A DNA stretch of 58,987 nucleotides from Candidatus Kosakonia sp. 282A-S69 (GCF_029433855.1 NZ_JAROAU010000001.1:1095365-1154351), one strand, 5' to 3'; numbered from the stretch's first letter, positions 18,036-29,115 are shown. Notes: generated from the sequence alone by a model not told the origin. A program made the numbers and translations.

Positions 18036-18800
18036 TTACTCTGCCAGGTAACGGCGGATAGCCCGCAGCACCGCATCAGGTTTCTCTGCATGTACCCAAT
18101 GCCCGGCACCTGCAATGACGTACGCCCTCGCCTGGGGAAACTGCGCGAGCAGCGCATCGCGGTAGGCATCGGTCACATAAGAGGAGTTGCCGCCGCAGAC
18201 AAACAGGGCAGGTCTATCCCACGCTGGAATAGTCTCCCAGCCAACGATATTGGCGTATTGATCCCACAGCACCGGCACGTTAAAGCGCCACTCGCCGTCA
18301 ACGAAGGATTTCAGTAAGAACTGAACCACACCCTCTTCATCAAGCTGCTCACGCATCAGCGCCGCCGCCTGCTGGCGCGACGAAATGTTCGCTTCGCTGA
18401 CAGCGTTGATGGCGGCAAAGATCTCATCGTGGCGGCGCACCTTATAATCCACAGGCGCCATATCAATCGCCACCAGGCGATCGATGCGTTCGGGAGCCAG
18501 CGCCGTGAGCGCCATCACCGCTTTGCCGCCCATGGAGTGGCCGATAAAAGTCGCTTTTTCAATCTGATGGGCATCCAGCGTGTCAAGCAGATCCTGCGCC
18601 ATCGCCCTATAGTTCATCTCCGGCGAGCGGGGTGATGCGCCGTGGTTGCGCATATCCACCTGCAGCACATCGTGATCCTGCACAAGGTCACGGGCGAGCA
18701 CGCCAAGGTTATCGAGGCTGCCAAAAAGGCCGTGAACCAGCACAATCGGGGAATTGTTGTGCGGATGTTGTGCAGTTTGCGCGCGCGTGTTCAATTTCAT
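18036..18800 (-). CDS. ybfF: Alpha/beta-hydrolase (esterase) YbfF
   Basis: A cytosolic esterase with broad acyl-ester activity, including acyl-CoA, in E. coli. The start at 18800 gives MKLNTRAQTAQ as in E. coli; the longer open frame upstream is ignored. Oxyanion segment HGLFGS (23-28), nucleophile Ser89 in GHSMGG and a C-terminal GAGHWVH histidine form the triad. Length 254 aa equals E. coli YbfF. It diverges from seqA; the 182-bp gap holds both promoters. Confidence 0.94.
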   Translation of the reverse strand: MKLNTRAQTAQHPHNNSPIVLVHGLFGSLDNLGVLARDLVQDHDVLQVDMRNHGASPRSPEMNYRAMAQDLLDTLDAHQIEKATFIGHSMGGKAVMALTALAPERIDRLVAIDMAPVDYKVRRHDEIFAAINAVSEANISSRQQAAALMREQLDEEGVVQFLLKSFVDGEWRFNVPVLWDQYANIVGWETIPAWDRPALFVCGGNSSYVTDAYRDALLAQFPQARAYVIAGAGHWVHAEKPDAVLRAIRRYLAE

Positions 18801-18919
18801 GGCAAAGTTCTTTTTTTCACTCCAACGGGTTAGGTTATTATGGTGGACATTCTGCCGCCCGGCTGCAAGGCTAAGCATTACTCTGAGTTTTGCTGCCACC
18901 CTGGTGTGTGCCTATCCGC

Positions 18920-18948
18920 TGTTGGGATTTCGCTTTATAATCCCAACA
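18920..18948. promoter_or_regulatory. Inverted repeat spanning the seqA -10 region
   Basis: A perfect 10-bp inverted repeat, TGTTGGGATT (18920-18929) and AATCCCAACA (18939-18948), with a 9-nt spacer. It encloses a consensus TATAAT at 18936-18941, 42 nt before the seqA ATG. No strong -35 is visible. The repeat could be an operator or an untranslated hairpin; its role is unknown. Confidence 0.6.
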
Positions 18949-18982
18949 CTTGTATTCAGATTTCATATAGCACTGGATTAAG

Positions 18983-19537
18983 ATGAAAACGATTGAAGTT
19001 GATGATGAGCTCTACAGTTATATTGCCAGCCATACTAAGCACATTGGCGAGAGCGCATCCGAGATTTTACGGCGTATGCTGAAGTTCTCCGCCGCATCAT
19101 CGTCTCCCTCTGCAGCGCCTGCCGCGCCGGTGAAAGAGACACGCGCCGCAAGCGTTGTCGACGAGGTCAAACCGGCCAACACCACCCGGGATAAAGTCCG
19201 CGCTGTTCGCGAACTTCTGCTCTCCGACGAATATGCCGAGCAGAAAAAAGCGGTTAATCGCTTTCTGCTAATCCTGTCTACACTCTATTCACTCGATGAC
19301 AAAGGGTTTACGGAATCCACTGAATCTCTGCATGGTCGCACGCGCGTATACTTTGCCGCTGATGAGCGCACCCTGCTGCAGAACGGCAACCAGACCAAGC
19401 CGAAGCAAGTGCCGAACACCCCTTATTGGGTCATCACCAACACGAATACGGGTCGTAAATGCAGCATGATTGAGCACATCATGCAATCAATGCAGTTCCC
19501 CGCGGAGCTGATTGAGAAAGTTTGCGGCACAATTTAA
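18983..19537 (+). CDS. seqA: Replication initiation regulator SeqA
   Basis: Binds hemimethylated GATC pairs to sequester oriC and organise nascent DNA. The N-terminal oligomerisation domain is MKTIEVDDELYSYIASHTKH to about residue 35. An Ala/Ser/Pro-rich linker covers about 36-60. The C-terminal DNA-binding domain contains VYFAADERTLLQNGNQTKPK and TNTNTGRKC. Length 184 aa against about 181 in E. coli; the difference lies in the linker. pgm follows 24 nt downstream, as in E. coli. Confidence 0.97.
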   Translation: MKTIEVDDELYSYIASHTKHIGESASEILRRMLKFSAASSSPSAAPAAPVKETRAASVVDEVKPANTTRDKVRAVRELLLSDEYAEQKKAVNRFLLILSTLYSLDDKGFTESTESLHGRTRVYFAADERTLLQNGNQTKPKQVPNTPYWVITNTNTGRKCSMIEHIMQSMQFPAELIEKVCGTI

Positions 19538-19561
19538 TCCTTGCATCAAAAGGACGAAGCA

Positions 19562-21202
19562 ATGGCAAACCATCCGCGTGCCGGGCAACCTGCACAACAG
19601 GGCGATTTGATTAACGTCGCGCAGTTGACTGCGCAGTACTATGTGTTGAAACCGGAAGTTGGCAATGCTGACCATGCGGTGAAATTTGGTACCTCAGGTC
19701 ACCGTGGTAGCGCATGGCGTCACAGCTTTAACGAACCGCATATTCTCGCTATCGCCCAGGCGATTGCCGAAGAGCGTGCGAAAAACGGCATCACCGGGCC
19801 GTGCTATGTCGGTAAAGACACGCACGCCCTCTCTGAGCCGGCGTTTATCTCCGTGCTGGAAGTGCTGGCTGCCAACGGCGTCGATATCATCGTGCAGGAA
19901 AATAACGGCTTTACGCCGACGCCTGCTATCTCCAACGCCATCCTTATGCACAACAAAAAGGGGGGTGCGCAGGCGGATGGCATCGTGATTACGCCCTCCC
20001 ACAACCCGCCGGAAGATGGCGGCATCAAATACAATCCGCCGAACGGCGGCCCGGCCGACACCAACGTCACGAAAGTGGTGGAAGATCGCGCTAACGCGCT
20101 GCTGGCCGACGATCTTAAAGGTGTAAAACGCATCTCTCTGGATGCCGCGATGGCTTCCGGTCACGTCACTGAAAAAGATCTGGTTCAGCCGTTTATTGAA
20201 GGGCTGGCAGAGATTGTCGATATGGCGGCAATCCAGAAAGCGGGCCTGAAACTGGGCGTCGATCCGCTGGGCGGCTCCGGAATTGAGTACTGGAAACGTA
20301 TCGCCGAGCACTACAAGCTCGATCTCACCATCGTTAATGATGAAGTCGACCAGACCTTCCGCTTTATGCACCTCGATAAAGATGGCGCGATCCGCATGGA
20401 CTGCTCCTCCGAGTGCGCGATGGCCGGTCTGCTGGCGCTGCGCGATAAGTTTGACCTGGCGTTCGCCAACGACCCGGATTACGACCGCCACGGCATCGTC
20501 ACGCCGGCTGGGCTGATGAACCCGAACCACTATCTGGCGGTAGCGATCAACTATCTGTTCCAGCATCGTCCGCAGTGGGGCAACGATGTCGCCGTCGGTA
20601 AAACGCTGGTCTCCTCGGCGATGATTGACCGCGTGGTTAACGACCTTGGCCGCAAGCTGGTGGAAGTGCCGGTGGGCTTTAAGTGGTTTGTCGATGGTCT
20701 GCACGACGGCAGCTTCGGCTTCGGCGGTGAAGAGAGCGCGGGCGCCTCGTTCCTGCGCTTCGATGGCACGCCGTGGTCCACGGATAAAGATGGCATCATC
20801 ATGTGCCTGCTGGCGGCAGAGATCACTGCGGTGACCGGTAAAAACACGCAGCAGCACTATGACGAACTGGCTGCCCGCTTTGGCGCGCCAAGCTACAACC
20901 GTCTGCAGGCTGCAGCCTCGTCCGCGCAGAAAGCGGCGTTGTCTAAACTCTCTCCTGAAATGGTGAGCGCCAGCACGCTGGCGGGTGACGCGATCACCGC
21001 TCGCCTGACCGCAGCACCAGGTAACGGCGCCTCGATTGGCGGCCTGAAAGTGATGACCGACAATGGCTGGTTTGCCGCGCGTCCGTCCGGCACCGAAGAC
21101 GCCTACAAAATTTACTGCGAAAGTTTCCTCGGCGACGAACACCGTAAGCTGATTGAGAAAGAAGCGGTAGAAATTGTCAGCGAAGTGCTGAAAAACGCGT
21201 AA
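19562..21202 (+). CDS. pgm: Phosphoglucomutase
   Basis: Interconverts glucose-1-P and glucose-6-P, linking glycolysis to glycogen, UDP-glucose and envelope sugars. The start at 19562 gives [22 protein letters not shown] upstream fits this ATG rather than the frame opening 21 nt earlier. The phosphoserine loop TPSHNPP, the Mg loop DPDYDRHG and the sugar loop GGEESAG are present, and the phosphate-binding [10 protein letters not shown] is near the C-terminus. Length 546 aa equals E. coli. Second gene of seqA-pgm, ended by a strong terminator. Confidence 0.98.
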   Translation: MANHPRAGQPAQQGDLINVAQLTAQYYVLKPEVGNADHAVKFGTSGHRGSAWRHSFNEPHILAIAQAIAEERAKNGITGPCYVGKDTHALSEPAFISVLEVLAANGVDIIVQENNGFTPTPAISNAILMHNKKGGAQADGIVITPSHNPPEDGGIKYNPPNGGPADTNVTKVVEDRANALLADDLKGVKRISLDAAMASGHVTEKDLVQPFIEGLAEIVDMAAIQKAGLKLGVDPLGGSGIEYWKRIAEHYKLDLTIVNDEVDQTFRFMHLDKDGAIRMDCSSECAMAGLLALRDKFDLAFANDPDYDRHGIVTPAGLMNPNHYLAVAINYLFQHRPQWGNDVAVGKTLVSSAMIDRVVNDLGRKLVEVPVGFKWFVDGLHDGSFGFGGEESAGASFLRFDGTPWSTDKDGIIMCLLAAEITAVTGKNTQQHYDELAARFGAPSYNRLQAAASSAQKAALSKLSPEMVSASTLAGDAITARLTAAPGNGASIGGLKVMTDNGWFAARPSGTEDAYKIYCESFLGDEHRKLIEKEAVEIVSEVLKNA

Positions 21203-21215
21203 ATCGCGGCACAGC

Positions 21216-21243
21216 AAAAAGGCTCCCTCGGGAGCCTTTTTTG
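21216..21243 (+). terminator. seqA-pgm terminator
   Basis: Stem GGCTCC/GGAGCC (21221-21226 with 21231-21236), tetraloop CTCG, A-run before and T-run after, 18 nt past the pgm stop. Confidence 0.9.
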
Positions 21244-21246
21244 TGT

Positions 21247-21393
21247 CGGATGGCGGCTGACGCCTTATCCGACCTACAACTGCATGAAACGCTAAACCTG
21301 AAACCCGTAGGCCGGATAAGCGCAGCGCCATCCGGCAATCAGATTGCATGGAACACCTAACCCGTAGGCCGGTTAAGCGTAGCGCCATCCGGC
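21247..21393. repeat. Three REP elements (BIME) between pgm and kdpE
   Basis: Three REP sequences: 21247-21277 in one orientation, then 21307-21336 and 21364-21393 in the opposite one. Each has the GCCGGATGGCG...CTTATCCGGCCTAC core or its complement. They fill the gap between the convergent pgm and kdpE genes. In E. coli K-12 this interval holds potE and speF. Confidence 0.9.
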
Positions 21394-21416
21394 AATCCAA
21401 CGGCTACCATTACGCC

Positions 21417-22094
21417 TCACAACATAAACCGGTACCCGATCCCGGTCTCGGTCAACAGGTGACGCGGGCGCGCCGGATCGCTCTCCAGCTTTTGTCGCAA
21501 ATGGCCCATATAAATTCGCAGATAGTGGCTATGCTCAACGGCATTCGGCCCCCACACCTGGCTTAACAACTGGCGCTGGGTCAGCACTTTGCCGTGGTTA
21601 TTGAGCAGCACCGCCAGCAGGCGAAACTCAATCGGCGTCAGGTGGATCTCCTCGTCGCCGCGCTGGATGCGGCGGCTGGCGAGATCAACACGGATATCGC
21701 CAAAGGTCATCACCGGTTCGCCCGGCGTACTGGCGGCATGGCGGCGCAGCGCAACCCGCAGCCGCGCCTGCAACTCGCCAATGCCGAAGGGTTTACTGAG
21801 GTAATCATCCGCACCCGCATCCAGTGCGGCGATCTTGTCGCTCTCTTCGATACGTGCCGACAGAACAATAATCGGCATCTGGCTCCACTGGCGCACATCG
21901 CGGATAAAATCGAGACCGTCGCCGTCCGGCAAACCGAGGTCGAGGATCGCCAGATCCGGCTTGCGCGTTGCCGCTTCAATTAACCCGCGCTGCAGCGTCT
22001 GCGCTTCGTGCACGCGCAGCCCCTCTGCTTCCAGCGCGGTGCGCAGAAAGCGGCGGATGGCCTGTTCATCTTCGACAATCAGAACGTTAATCAC
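21417..22094 (-). CDS. kdpE: Response regulator KdpE
   Basis: An OmpR-family transcription factor that activates kdpFABC when phosphorylated by KdpD under K+ limitation or osmotic stress. The receiver domain has acidic residues E8 and D9 and phospho-acceptor Asp52 (ILDLGLPDG). The C-terminal winged helix ends GIGYRFML. Length 225 aa as in E. coli. The start is GTG at 22094, overlapping the kdpD stop by 4 nt, so translation is coupled. Last gene of kdpFABCDE. Confidence 0.96.
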   Translation of the reverse strand: MINVLIVEDEQAIRRFLRTALEAEGLRVHEAQTLQRGLIEAATRKPDLAILDLGLPDGDGLDFIRDVRQWSQMPIIVLSARIEESDKIAALDAGADDYLSKPFGIGELQARLRVALRRHAASTPGEPVMTFGDIRVDLASRRIQRGDEEIHLTPIEFRLLAVLLNNHGKVLTQRQLLSQVWGPNAVEHSHYLRIYMGHLRQKLESDPARPRHLLTETGIGYRFML

Positions 22095-24778
22095 AGATCC
22101 TCGGGTAATTCATCCAGTTGCGGGGGCGTTTCCCGTGCGAGTGTAACATAAAAGCGCGCGCCTCCCTGTGGACGGTTTTGTGCGTCGATGGTGCCGCCAT
22201 GCACCTCGACAATCGCCTGGCAAATCGCCAGCCCCAGGCCAACGCCGGGGATGGCCGACTCCTTGGTCCCGCGCGCAAATTTTTCAAAAATGGCGTGCTC
22301 CTGACCCGGCGGGATCCCCGGCCCGTTATCCCACACCTCCAGCGTCCACCTGGTCGGTGTGCTGTGCGATTCAATACCAATCTGCGCGCCGGAACCGGCA
22401 TATTTCACCGCGTTTTCCAGCAGGTTGATCAACACGCGCTCGAACAGCGGGCCATCAACATGCACCAGCATCAGCGGGTCGGGCAGCGACAGCGCAATAT
22501 GTTGCCCGCCCAGCACCGGCTCAAGGGTACGCAGCGCACTGCCGACGACCTCTTCCAGCGTCAGCCACTCACGTTTTAAATTAAAGCCGCCAGACTGGAT
22601 ACGCGCCATATCCAGCAGATTATTTACCAGCCGGGTGGTGTTGAGCACATGCTGACGGATCTCGTTGGCCTGCGGGGCATGTTTTGACCCTTCGCTGGCG
22701 AGATCCAGCGTCAGGATCTCCGCCTGACCAAACAGCACGGTGAGCGGGGTGCGCAGATCGTGGGAGAGGGCGGCCAGTAGCGAGTTGCGCAGGCTCTCGC
22801 GCTCGCTTGCAAGCCGCGCCTGCTCTTCACGCGTTGCCAGCGCCTGGCGCTCGAGCGCATTCGCGACCAGCAGGGTGAAGGTTTCCAGCAGCCGCTGCTG
22901 CTCGGGGATCATCAGCTGGCGCAGATTCGCCGGCTCCACAATCAGCAAGCCATAAACAGTATCATCATTTTTTAGCGGCAAGATTTGATAGGGCACGCCG
23001 GGTAGCGTATCGGTGCCGGCGCCCGCAGGCTGGCCCTTATCAAAACTCCAGCGGGCAATGGCATCATCCCACGGCGTCATGCCCTGATTTTCAGTGACCG
23101 CCGCCAGTTTGCCCTCGCTATTCGGCAACAGTAGTTTGCTGCGCGCCTCGAAGGTGGAGTGAATAAAGGTTTCGCTGGTGGCGGCGATATCCTGATTATT
23201 GCGTCCCGCCGCCAGCGCTTTCGACATCTCGTAGAGATGACGTGTGCGCCGCTCGCGGTAACGCGCCACCCTCGCCTGGTAACGCACGCCGGCGGTCAGG
23301 TTGCCAATCACCAGCCCGACGGTCAGCATCACGCCAAAGGTGAGCAGATACTGCACATCCGACACCGCCAGCGTGCCGCGCGGCGAGATAAAAAAGAGAT
23401 CGAAGCTGAGAACATTAATCACCGTGGCGAAAGCCGATGGCCAGCGGCCATAGAACAGCGCCACCAGCACCACGCCCAGCAGGTAGATCATCACCAGGTT
23501 GGTGGCCTCAAACGCCGTCAGCCACTGCAAGGCGATAAAGGTGATCGCCGCGCAAAGCGCCAGCGCGACCGCACAACCGGTGAGCTGAACGCGCCAGCGG
23601 TCGAAAAAGGGGCGGGAATCGCCGCTGCGCGCCGGTAGCGTCTGGGGGCTCTCCTGCAGGGCAATAATCACCAGATCGAGATCCGGCGCGCGGCGCGCCA
23701 GGCGGTCAGCGAAGGATTCACGGTGCCACCAGCGACGGTTATCGCGTCGGCCAATCAGGATTTTGCCGAGGTTATGTTCGCGGGCGTAGCGCAATATTGC
23801 GCGATCTTCTGCCGGGTCGGCGAGGGTTGCCGTCTCGGCGCCCAGCTCCTGGGCCAGCCGCAGGGCGCTTAAGATTGCCCGCCGCTGTGACTCCGGTAAT
23901 TTGTGCAGGGTTGGGGTTTCAACATAGACCGCATGCCAGGCGCTGCCGAGCTTCGCCGCCAGCCTTGCTGCGGTGCGGATCAGTTTCTCGTTGCCCGCGC
24001 CGTGGCCGACGCAGAGCAGAATGGCGTCGCGGGTATGCCACACCTTCTCTTCACCGAGGCGGTCGCGCCAGGCGCGCATCTGATCATCTACCCGGTCGGC
24101 GGTACGCCGTAGCGCCAGCTCGCGCAGCGCAATCAGATTGCCTTTGCGAAAGAAGTGCTCAATGGCGCGCTCCGCCTGGCCGCCAATATAGACTTTGCCT
24201 TCATGCAGCCGCTGGCGCAGATCGTCCGGTGGTAGATCGACCAGCACAATCTCATCCGCGCTATCAAAAAAGGGGTCGGGCACCGTTTCGCGCACCTGAA
24301 TGCCGGTCACGCCGCTGACCACATCATTCAGGCTCTCCAGGTGCTGCACATTAACGGTGGTAAAGACGTCGATGCCGGCTTCCAGCAACTCCTCCACATC
24401 CTGCCAGCGTTTCGGATGACGCGAGCCGGGGGCGTTACTGTGCGCCAGCTCATCCATCAGAATCAGCGCCGGACGCCGCGCAAGGGCGGCGTCCAGATCA
24501 AACTCATGTACCACGCGCCCGCGGTGGGCGATGCGCCGCACGGGTTGTAGCGGCAAGCCCGCCATCAGCGCGGCGGTCTCTTTGCGCCCGTGCGTCTCCA
24601 CCACGCCCGGCAGCACGTCCAGCCCCTGCGCCCGCAGCCGCTGCGCTTCCTGCAGCATGGCATAGGTTTTACCCACCCCGGCGCAGGCTCCGAAAAAGAT
24701 CTTCAGCTTGCCCCGGTGTGCCGTGGCAGCATGTTCCAGTAGGCGGTCGGGGTCAGGGCGCAACGGCTCATCACTCAT
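22091..24778 (-). CDS. kdpD: Sensor histidine kinase KdpD
   Basis: A membrane sensor of K+ and ionic strength that phosphorylates KdpE. Order: N-terminal KdpD domain with Walker A-like GACAGVGKT (about 30-38) and DELAHSNAPG, a USP-like domain, four transmembrane helices (about 400-500), a GAF-like region, then the kinase with phospho-acceptor His673 (LSHDLRTPL) and ATP-binding N, G1 and G2 boxes (LLENAVKY, DNGPGIPP, GVGLGLAI). Length 895 aa, E. coli 894. It follows kdpC by 3 nt and overlaps kdpE. Confidence 0.97.
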   Translation of the reverse strand: MSDEPLRPDPDRLLEHAATAHRGKLKIFFGACAGVGKTYAMLQEAQRLRAQGLDVLPGVVETHGRKETAALMAGLPLQPVRRIAHRGRVVHEFDLDAALARRPALILMDELAHSNAPGSRHPKRWQDVEELLEAGIDVFTTVNVQHLESLNDVVSGVTGIQVRETVPDPFFDSADEIVLVDLPPDDLRQRLHEGKVYIGGQAERAIEHFFRKGNLIALRELALRRTADRVDDQMRAWRDRLGEEKVWHTRDAILLCVGHGAGNEKLIRTAARLAAKLGSAWHAVYVETPTLHKLPESQRRAILSALRLAQELGAETATLADPAEDRAILRYAREHNLGKILIGRRDNRRWWHRESFADRLARRAPDLDLVIIALQESPQTLPARSGDSRPFFDRWRVQLTGCAVALALCAAITFIALQWLTAFEATNLVMIYLLGVVLVALFYGRWPSAFATVINVLSFDLFFISPRGTLAVSDVQYLLTFGVMLTVGLVIGNLTAGVRYQARVARYRERRTRHLYEMSKALAAGRNNQDIAATSETFIHSTFEARSKLLLPNSEGKLAAVTENQGMTPWDDAIARWSFDKGQPAGAGTDTLPGVPYQILPLKNDDTVYGLLIVEPANLRQLMIPEQQRLLETFTLLVANALERQALATREEQARLASERESLRNSLLAALSHDLRTPLTVLFGQAEILTLDLASEGSKHAPQANEIRQHVLNTTRLVNNLLDMARIQSGGFNLKREWLTLEEVVGSALRTLEPVLGGQHIALSLPDPLMLVHVDGPLFERVLINLLENAVKYAGSGAQIGIESHSTPTRWTLEVWDNGPGIPPGQEHAIFEKFARGTKESAIPGVGLGLAICQAIVEVHGGTIDAQNRPQGGARFYVTLARETPPQLDELPEDL

Positions 24779-24781
24779 GCG

Positions 24782-25357
24782 TTATTTATCCTTCAGCGCA
24801 TCCAGCGCCAGATTAAGTTCAACCACATTCACCACCGGCTGACCGAGGAAGTTAACCAGCGGTGTTTCGGTGTATTTATTAACCAAATCATTGACCGTCT
24901 GTAGCGACAAACCGCGCGCTTGCGCCACACGCGGGCTCTGCCAGCTGGCCGCCTGCGGCGAGAGCTGACCATCCAGCCCGCTGGCTGAAGTGGTTAACAG
25001 CTCGACCGGAATCGCTGCCGGTGAGTGCGGATTTGCCGCGCGCAGCTGCGCCACGCGCTCGGCAACCTGCTTATCCAGCTCCGGGTTGCTGCCTGCCAGA
25101 TTGCTGCCGCCCGAGGCCATCGGATTATAGGGCGCATCGGCTGTCGCGGAGGGGCGACCGTGAAAATAACCTGGCGCAGTAAAATCCTGGCCCAGCAGAC
25201 GGGAGCCGCGCACCATATCGCCCTGCTGGATCAGCGAGCCGTTCGCCTGGTCGTGAAACCACCACTGCCCAAGGGCGGTGGTCAGCAGCGGGTAGAGCCC
25301 GCCGGTGATAAACGTCAGCAGTATTAAAAGCAGAAAGGCGGGACGTAATAAAGCCAT
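24782..25357 (-). CDS. kdpC: Potassium-transporting ATPase subunit KdpC
   Basis: A small subunit with one N-terminal transmembrane helix ([21 protein letters not shown]) and a periplasmic domain. It stabilises the KdpFABC complex and influences ATP binding. The start at 25357 (MALLRPAF) is chosen because AAGGAG sits 8 nt upstream of this ATG. The alternative GTG 9 nt further upstream would lie directly against that AGGAG, with no room for initiation. Length 191 aa, E. coli 190. The motif YFHGRPSAT and the C-terminal [12 protein letters not shown] are conserved. It is 12 nt after kdpB. Confidence 0.95.
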   Translation of the reverse strand: MALLRPAFLLLILLTFITGGLYPLLTTALGQWWFHDQANGSLIQQGDMVRGSRLLGQDFTAPGYFHGRPSATADAPYNPMASGGSNLAGSNPELDKQVAERVAQLRAANPHSPAAIPVELLTTSASGLDGQLSPQAASWQSPRVAQARGLSLQTVNDLVNKYTETPLVNFLGQPVVNVVELNLALDALKDK

Positions 25358-25369
25358 CTTTTTCACTCC

Positions 25370-27418
25370 TTAAACCAGACCGAACAGCGTGAGCAGCAGA
25401 TCGATTGCTTTGATGCCGATAAATGGCACCAGCAGACCGCCCAGACCATAAATCCACAAGTTGCGGCGCAGCATCGCCGAGGCGGTCAGCGGCTTGTAGC
25501 TCACCCCTTTCAGCGCCAGCGGGATGAGGAACACAATCACCAGCGCGTTAAAGATCACCGCACTTAAAATTGCCGAAGAGGGGGAGTGCAGATGCATCAC
25601 ATTCAGCGCGTTTAGCTGCGGATAGGTGGCCGCAAACGCCGCAGGGATGATGGCGAAATATTTCGCCACGTCATTGGCAATACTAAACGTGGTCAGCGAC
25701 CCGCGCGTCATCAGCATCTGTTTGCCGATATGCACCACCTCGATCAGCTTGGTCGGGTTCGAGTCGAGATCGACCATATTGCCCGCCTCTTTCGCCGCCT
25801 GGGTACCGGAGTTCATCGCCACTGCGACATCGGCCTGCGCCAGCGCCGGGGCATCGTTGGTACCGTCGCCGGTCATTGCCACCAGGCGACCTTCGGCCTG
25901 ATATTGACGAATCAGCGCCAGTTTCGCCTCCGGCGTCGCTTCGGCGAGGAAGTCATCCACACCCGCTTCGGCGGCAATCGCTGCGGCGGTTAAGCGGTTA
26001 TCGCCGGTGATCATCACGGTTTTAATACCCATCTTACGCAACTGGGCGAAGCGCTCTTTAATGCCGCCTTTGACAATATCTTTCAGCGCGATAACGCCCA
26101 GCACGTTGGCCCCTTCTGCCACCACCAGCGGCGTCGCACCCTGGCGGGCCACATTTTCCACGATAGTCTCAACATCCACCGGGAAGTTGCCGCCATTGGC
26201 CTCGATATGACGGCGAATCGCATCCACCGAGCCTTTGCGGATCATGCGATCCTGCACATTAATCCCGCTCATGCGTGTTTGCGCGGTAAAGGGGACGAAG
26301 GTCGCCTGCAGGCTCTGCATATCCCGCTCGCGCAGGTTAAAGCGCTGCTTGGCGAGGATCACAATGCTGCGTCCTTCCGGGGTTTCATCAGCTAACGAAG
26401 AGAGCTGCGCCGCATCGGCCAGCGTCTTTTCATCGACGCCGCGCGCGGGTAAAAAGTCCGACGCCTGGCGGTTGCCGAGGGTGATGGTGCCGGTTTTATC
26501 CAGCAGCAGGACATCAACGTCGCCTGCCGCTTCGACGGCGCGTCCGCTGGTGGCGATCACGTTCGCACCCAGCATGCGGCTCATCCCGGCCACGCCAATT
26601 GCCGACAGCAGGCCACCGATGGTGGTCGGGATCAGGCAGACCAGCAGCGCAACCAGCACCGTGACGCTGACCGCTGTGCCGCCATAAACCGAGAAGGGCC
26701 ACAGCGTGGCGGTCGCCAGCAGGAAGACAATGGTTAGCGCCACCAGCAGAATGGTCAGCGCGATCTCATTAGGGGTTTTGCGCCGCTGGGCACCTTCGAC
26801 CATGGCGATCATGCGATCGAGAAAGGTTTCGCCCGGGTTGACGCTGCACTGGATCACCAGCCAGTCAGAGAGGATACGCGTGCCGCCAGTCACAGAGGCA
26901 AAATCGCCGCCGGACTCGCGGATCACCGGCGCGGATTCACCGGTAATGGCGCTCTCATCCACCGACGCACCGCCTTCGATCACCTCGCCGTCGCAGGGAA
27001 TAATATCTCCCGCTTCAACCAGCACCACATCCCCTTTGCGTAGCTCATCCGCCGGAACATGATCCATCGGCGCATCGTGCTGCGGCGCGCGCAGTTTGCG
27101 GGCAAAGACCGTCTTTTTCACCCCTTTCAGGCTGTTAGCCTGCGCTTTGCTGCGCCCCTCCGCCAGCGCTTCGGCGAAGTTGGCAAACAGCACCGTCACC
27201 CACAGCCAGAGGCTGATTGCGCCGGTAAACCACGCGTTACCCACCAGATGGCCGGTTGCCATGGCGATCGCCAGCAGGGTCGTGAGCAGGCTGCCGATCC
27301 AGACGATAAACATTACCGGGTTCCGCCACTGCACCTGCGGGCTTAATTTCGTTAAGGAACCCATCAGCGCCTGGCGAACAAGGTTCGCGTCAAACAGGGC
27401 CAGTTGTTTGCGACTCAT
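25370..27418 (-). CDS. kdpB: Potassium-transporting P-type ATPase KdpB
   Basis: The ATP-hydrolysing subunit of the high-affinity K+ pump. The start at 27418 gives [13 protein letters not shown] lies 9 nt upstream. Actuator motif ITGESAP (TGES), phosphorylation motif DKTGT, and hinge motifs MITGDN and [11 protein letters not shown] are all intact; transmembrane helices lie at the N-terminus, middle and C-terminus. Length 682 aa equals E. coli. The gene is 20 nt after kdpA. In E. coli KdpB is inhibited by phosphorylation at the TGES serine at high K+, and that serine is present. Confidence 0.98.
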   Translation of the reverse strand: MSRKQLALFDANLVRQALMGSLTKLSPQVQWRNPVMFIVWIGSLLTTLLAIAMATGHLVGNAWFTGAISLWLWVTVLFANFAEALAEGRSKAQANSLKGVKKTVFARKLRAPQHDAPMDHVPADELRKGDVVLVEAGDIIPCDGEVIEGGASVDESAITGESAPVIRESGGDFASVTGGTRILSDWLVIQCSVNPGETFLDRMIAMVEGAQRRKTPNEIALTILLVALTIVFLLATATLWPFSVYGGTAVSVTVLVALLVCLIPTTIGGLLSAIGVAGMSRMLGANVIATSGRAVEAAGDVDVLLLDKTGTITLGNRQASDFLPARGVDEKTLADAAQLSSLADETPEGRSIVILAKQRFNLRERDMQSLQATFVPFTAQTRMSGINVQDRMIRKGSVDAIRRHIEANGGNFPVDVETIVENVARQGATPLVVAEGANVLGVIALKDIVKGGIKERFAQLRKMGIKTVMITGDNRLTAAAIAAEAGVDDFLAEATPEAKLALIRQYQAEGRLVAMTGDGTNDAPALAQADVAVAMNSGTQAAKEAGNMVDLDSNPTKLIEVVHIGKQMLMTRGSLTTFSIANDVAKYFAIIPAAFAATYPQLNALNVMHLHSPSSAILSAVIFNALVIVFLIPLALKGVSYKPLTASAMLRRNLWIYGLGGLLVPFIGIKAIDLLLTLFGLV

Positions 27419-27438
27419 AATAGTGGTCTCCGCCAGAC

Positions 27439-29115
27439 TCAAAACTGAAGGTATTCCGCCACCGGGCCGAGGGCCAGGGCAGGAATAAAGGTCAATGCGC
27501 CAACCAGCAGCACGGTGCCGATCAGCAGGCCGATAAAGAGCGGGCCGTGGGTCGGCAGGGTGCCGGAGCTGGTGGGCTGAATTTTTTTACTCACCAGCGA
27601 GCCCGCAATTGCCAGCACCGGCACAATCACGCCGAAGCGGCCGACAAACATGCAGAAGGCGAGCAGACAGTTCCAGAATGGCGTGTTGGCGCTCAGGCCA
27701 GCAAAGGCGCTGCCGTTGTTGTTGGCGGCAGAGGAGACGGCATACAGCACTTCACTGAAGCCATGAATGCCGGGGTTAAACATACCGCTACGCCCGGCGT
27801 CGGTCATCATCGCCAGCGCCGTACCGATCAGCACCAGTGCCGGGGTGACAAGGATCGCCAGCGCGGTCATTTTCATTTCGCGGACATCAATTTTTTTACC
27901 GAGGAACTCCGGCGTGCGGCCAATCATCAGCCCGGCGATAAATACCGCCAGCAGAACAAACAGCAGCATGCCGTAGAGGCCTGAGCCGACGCCACCAAAC
28001 ACCACTTCGCCAATCTGCATTAACCACATCGGGATCATGCCGCCGAGCGCGGTGAAAGAGTCATGCATGGCGTTGACCGCACCGCAGGAAGCAGCGGTAG
28101 TCACCACGGCGTAAAGGCTGCTGGCGAGGATGCCGAAGCGGCTCTCTTTACCTTCCATATTGATAGTGCTGTCGCCGCCGAGCGTCAGGAAGTGCGGATT
28201 ACCTTGCCACTCGGCCCACATCACAATCGCCACGCAGACGACAAAGATTATCGACATCGCCCACAGCAGCATCTGCCCCTGGCGGCGATCGCTCACCGCT
28301 TCACCAAAGGCGAAACAGAGTGCGGCAGGGATCAGGAAGATCGCCAGCATCTGCACAAAGTTGGTCAGCGCGGTAGGGTTTTCAAACGGATGGGAGGAGT
28401 TGGCGTTAAAGAAACCGCCGCCGTTGGTGCCAAGCATTTTAATCGCTTCCTGCGAGGCGACCGGGCCCATCGGCATCAGGTGCTTAACCCCTTCAAGAGA
28501 GGTGTAGGGCTGGTAGGGGAGCAGGTTTTGCAGCGTCCCTTGCTGGATAAAAAAGAGGGCGATCAGCAGCGCCAGCGGCAGCAGTACCCAGAGCGTAATG
28601 CGCGTCAGATCGACCCATGCGTTGCCCAGCGTCTCCATGCTGCGGCGGGCGAAGGCGCGGATCAGCGCAAACACCACCGCAATGCCGGTAGCGGCTGAGA
28701 GGAAGTTCTGTACCGTCAGGCCCACCATCTGGCTAAAGTAACTCAGCGTGCTTTCACCAGCATAGGATTGCCAGTTGGTATTGCTGACAAAGCTGACGGC
28801 AGTGTTGAGTGCCAGATGCCAGGAGAGGCCAGGCAGGTTCTGCGGGTTCAGCGGCAGAATGCCTTGCAGCATCAGCAGGGCAAACAGCAGGAGGAGGCCC
28901 AACAGGTTGAGCCCCAGGATCGCCAGCAGATAGTGTCGCCAGTTCATTTCACGGGTGTCGATGCCTAACCCGCGCCAGAGGAGATTCTCAACCGCGCCGA
29001 CGCCCGGCAAGGGCTGCCCGGCAATCAGCTTCGCCAGCAGCGAGCCAAGCGGGCGCGCCAGCAGGAACAGCACCAGCAAAAAGCCGGCAACCAGAAGAAA
29101 CGCTTGAGCGGCCAT
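27439..29115 (-). CDS. kdpA: Potassium-binding channel-like subunit KdpA
   Basis: The K+-selective membrane subunit of KdpFABC, related to KtrB/TrkH channels, with about ten transmembrane helices. The start at 29115 gives MAAQAFLL with CGGAGG upstream; the open frame extends 32 codons further but overlaps kdpF. Selectivity-filter-like segments [23 protein letters not shown] and ANNNGSAF are present. Length 558 aa, E. coli 557. The ATG overlaps the kdpF stop by one base (TAATG). Confidence 0.98.
   Translation of the reverse strand: MAAQAFLLVAGFLLVLFLLARPLGSLLAKLIAGQPLPGVGAVENLLWRGLGIDTREMNWRHYLLAILGLNLLGLLLLFALLMLQGILPLNPQNLPGLSWHLALNTAVSFVSNTNWQSYAGESTLSYFSQMVGLTVQNFLSAATGIAVVFALIRAFARRSMETLGNAWVDLTRITLWVLLPLALLIALFFIQQGTLQNLLPYQPYTSLEGVKHLMPMGPVASQEAIKMLGTNGGGFFNANSSHPFENPTALTNFVQMLAIFLIPAALCFAFGEAVSDRRQGQMLLWAMSIIFVVCVAIVMWAEWQGNPHFLTLGGDSTINMEGKESRFGILASSLYAVVTTAASCGAVNAMHDSFTALGGMIPMWLMQIGEVVFGGVGSGLYGMLLFVLLAVFIAGLMIGRTPEFLGKKIDVREMKMTALAILVTPALVLIGTALAMMTDAGRSGMFNPGIHGFSEVLYAVSSAANNNGSAFAGLSANTPFWNCLLAFCMFVGRFGVIVPVLAIAGSLVSKKIQPTSSGTLPTHGPLFIGLLIGTVLLVGALTFIPALALGPVAEYLQF

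Noticed and set aside
19694-21400. 568-codon open frame on the minus strand
   Set aside because: Antisense to pgm and starting inside a REP element; composition is that of a frame shadow.
25358-25366. GTG at 25364-25366 as the kdpC start
   Set aside because: It abuts the AGGAG ribosome site directly. The ATG at 25357 has correct spacing and matches KdpC N-termini.
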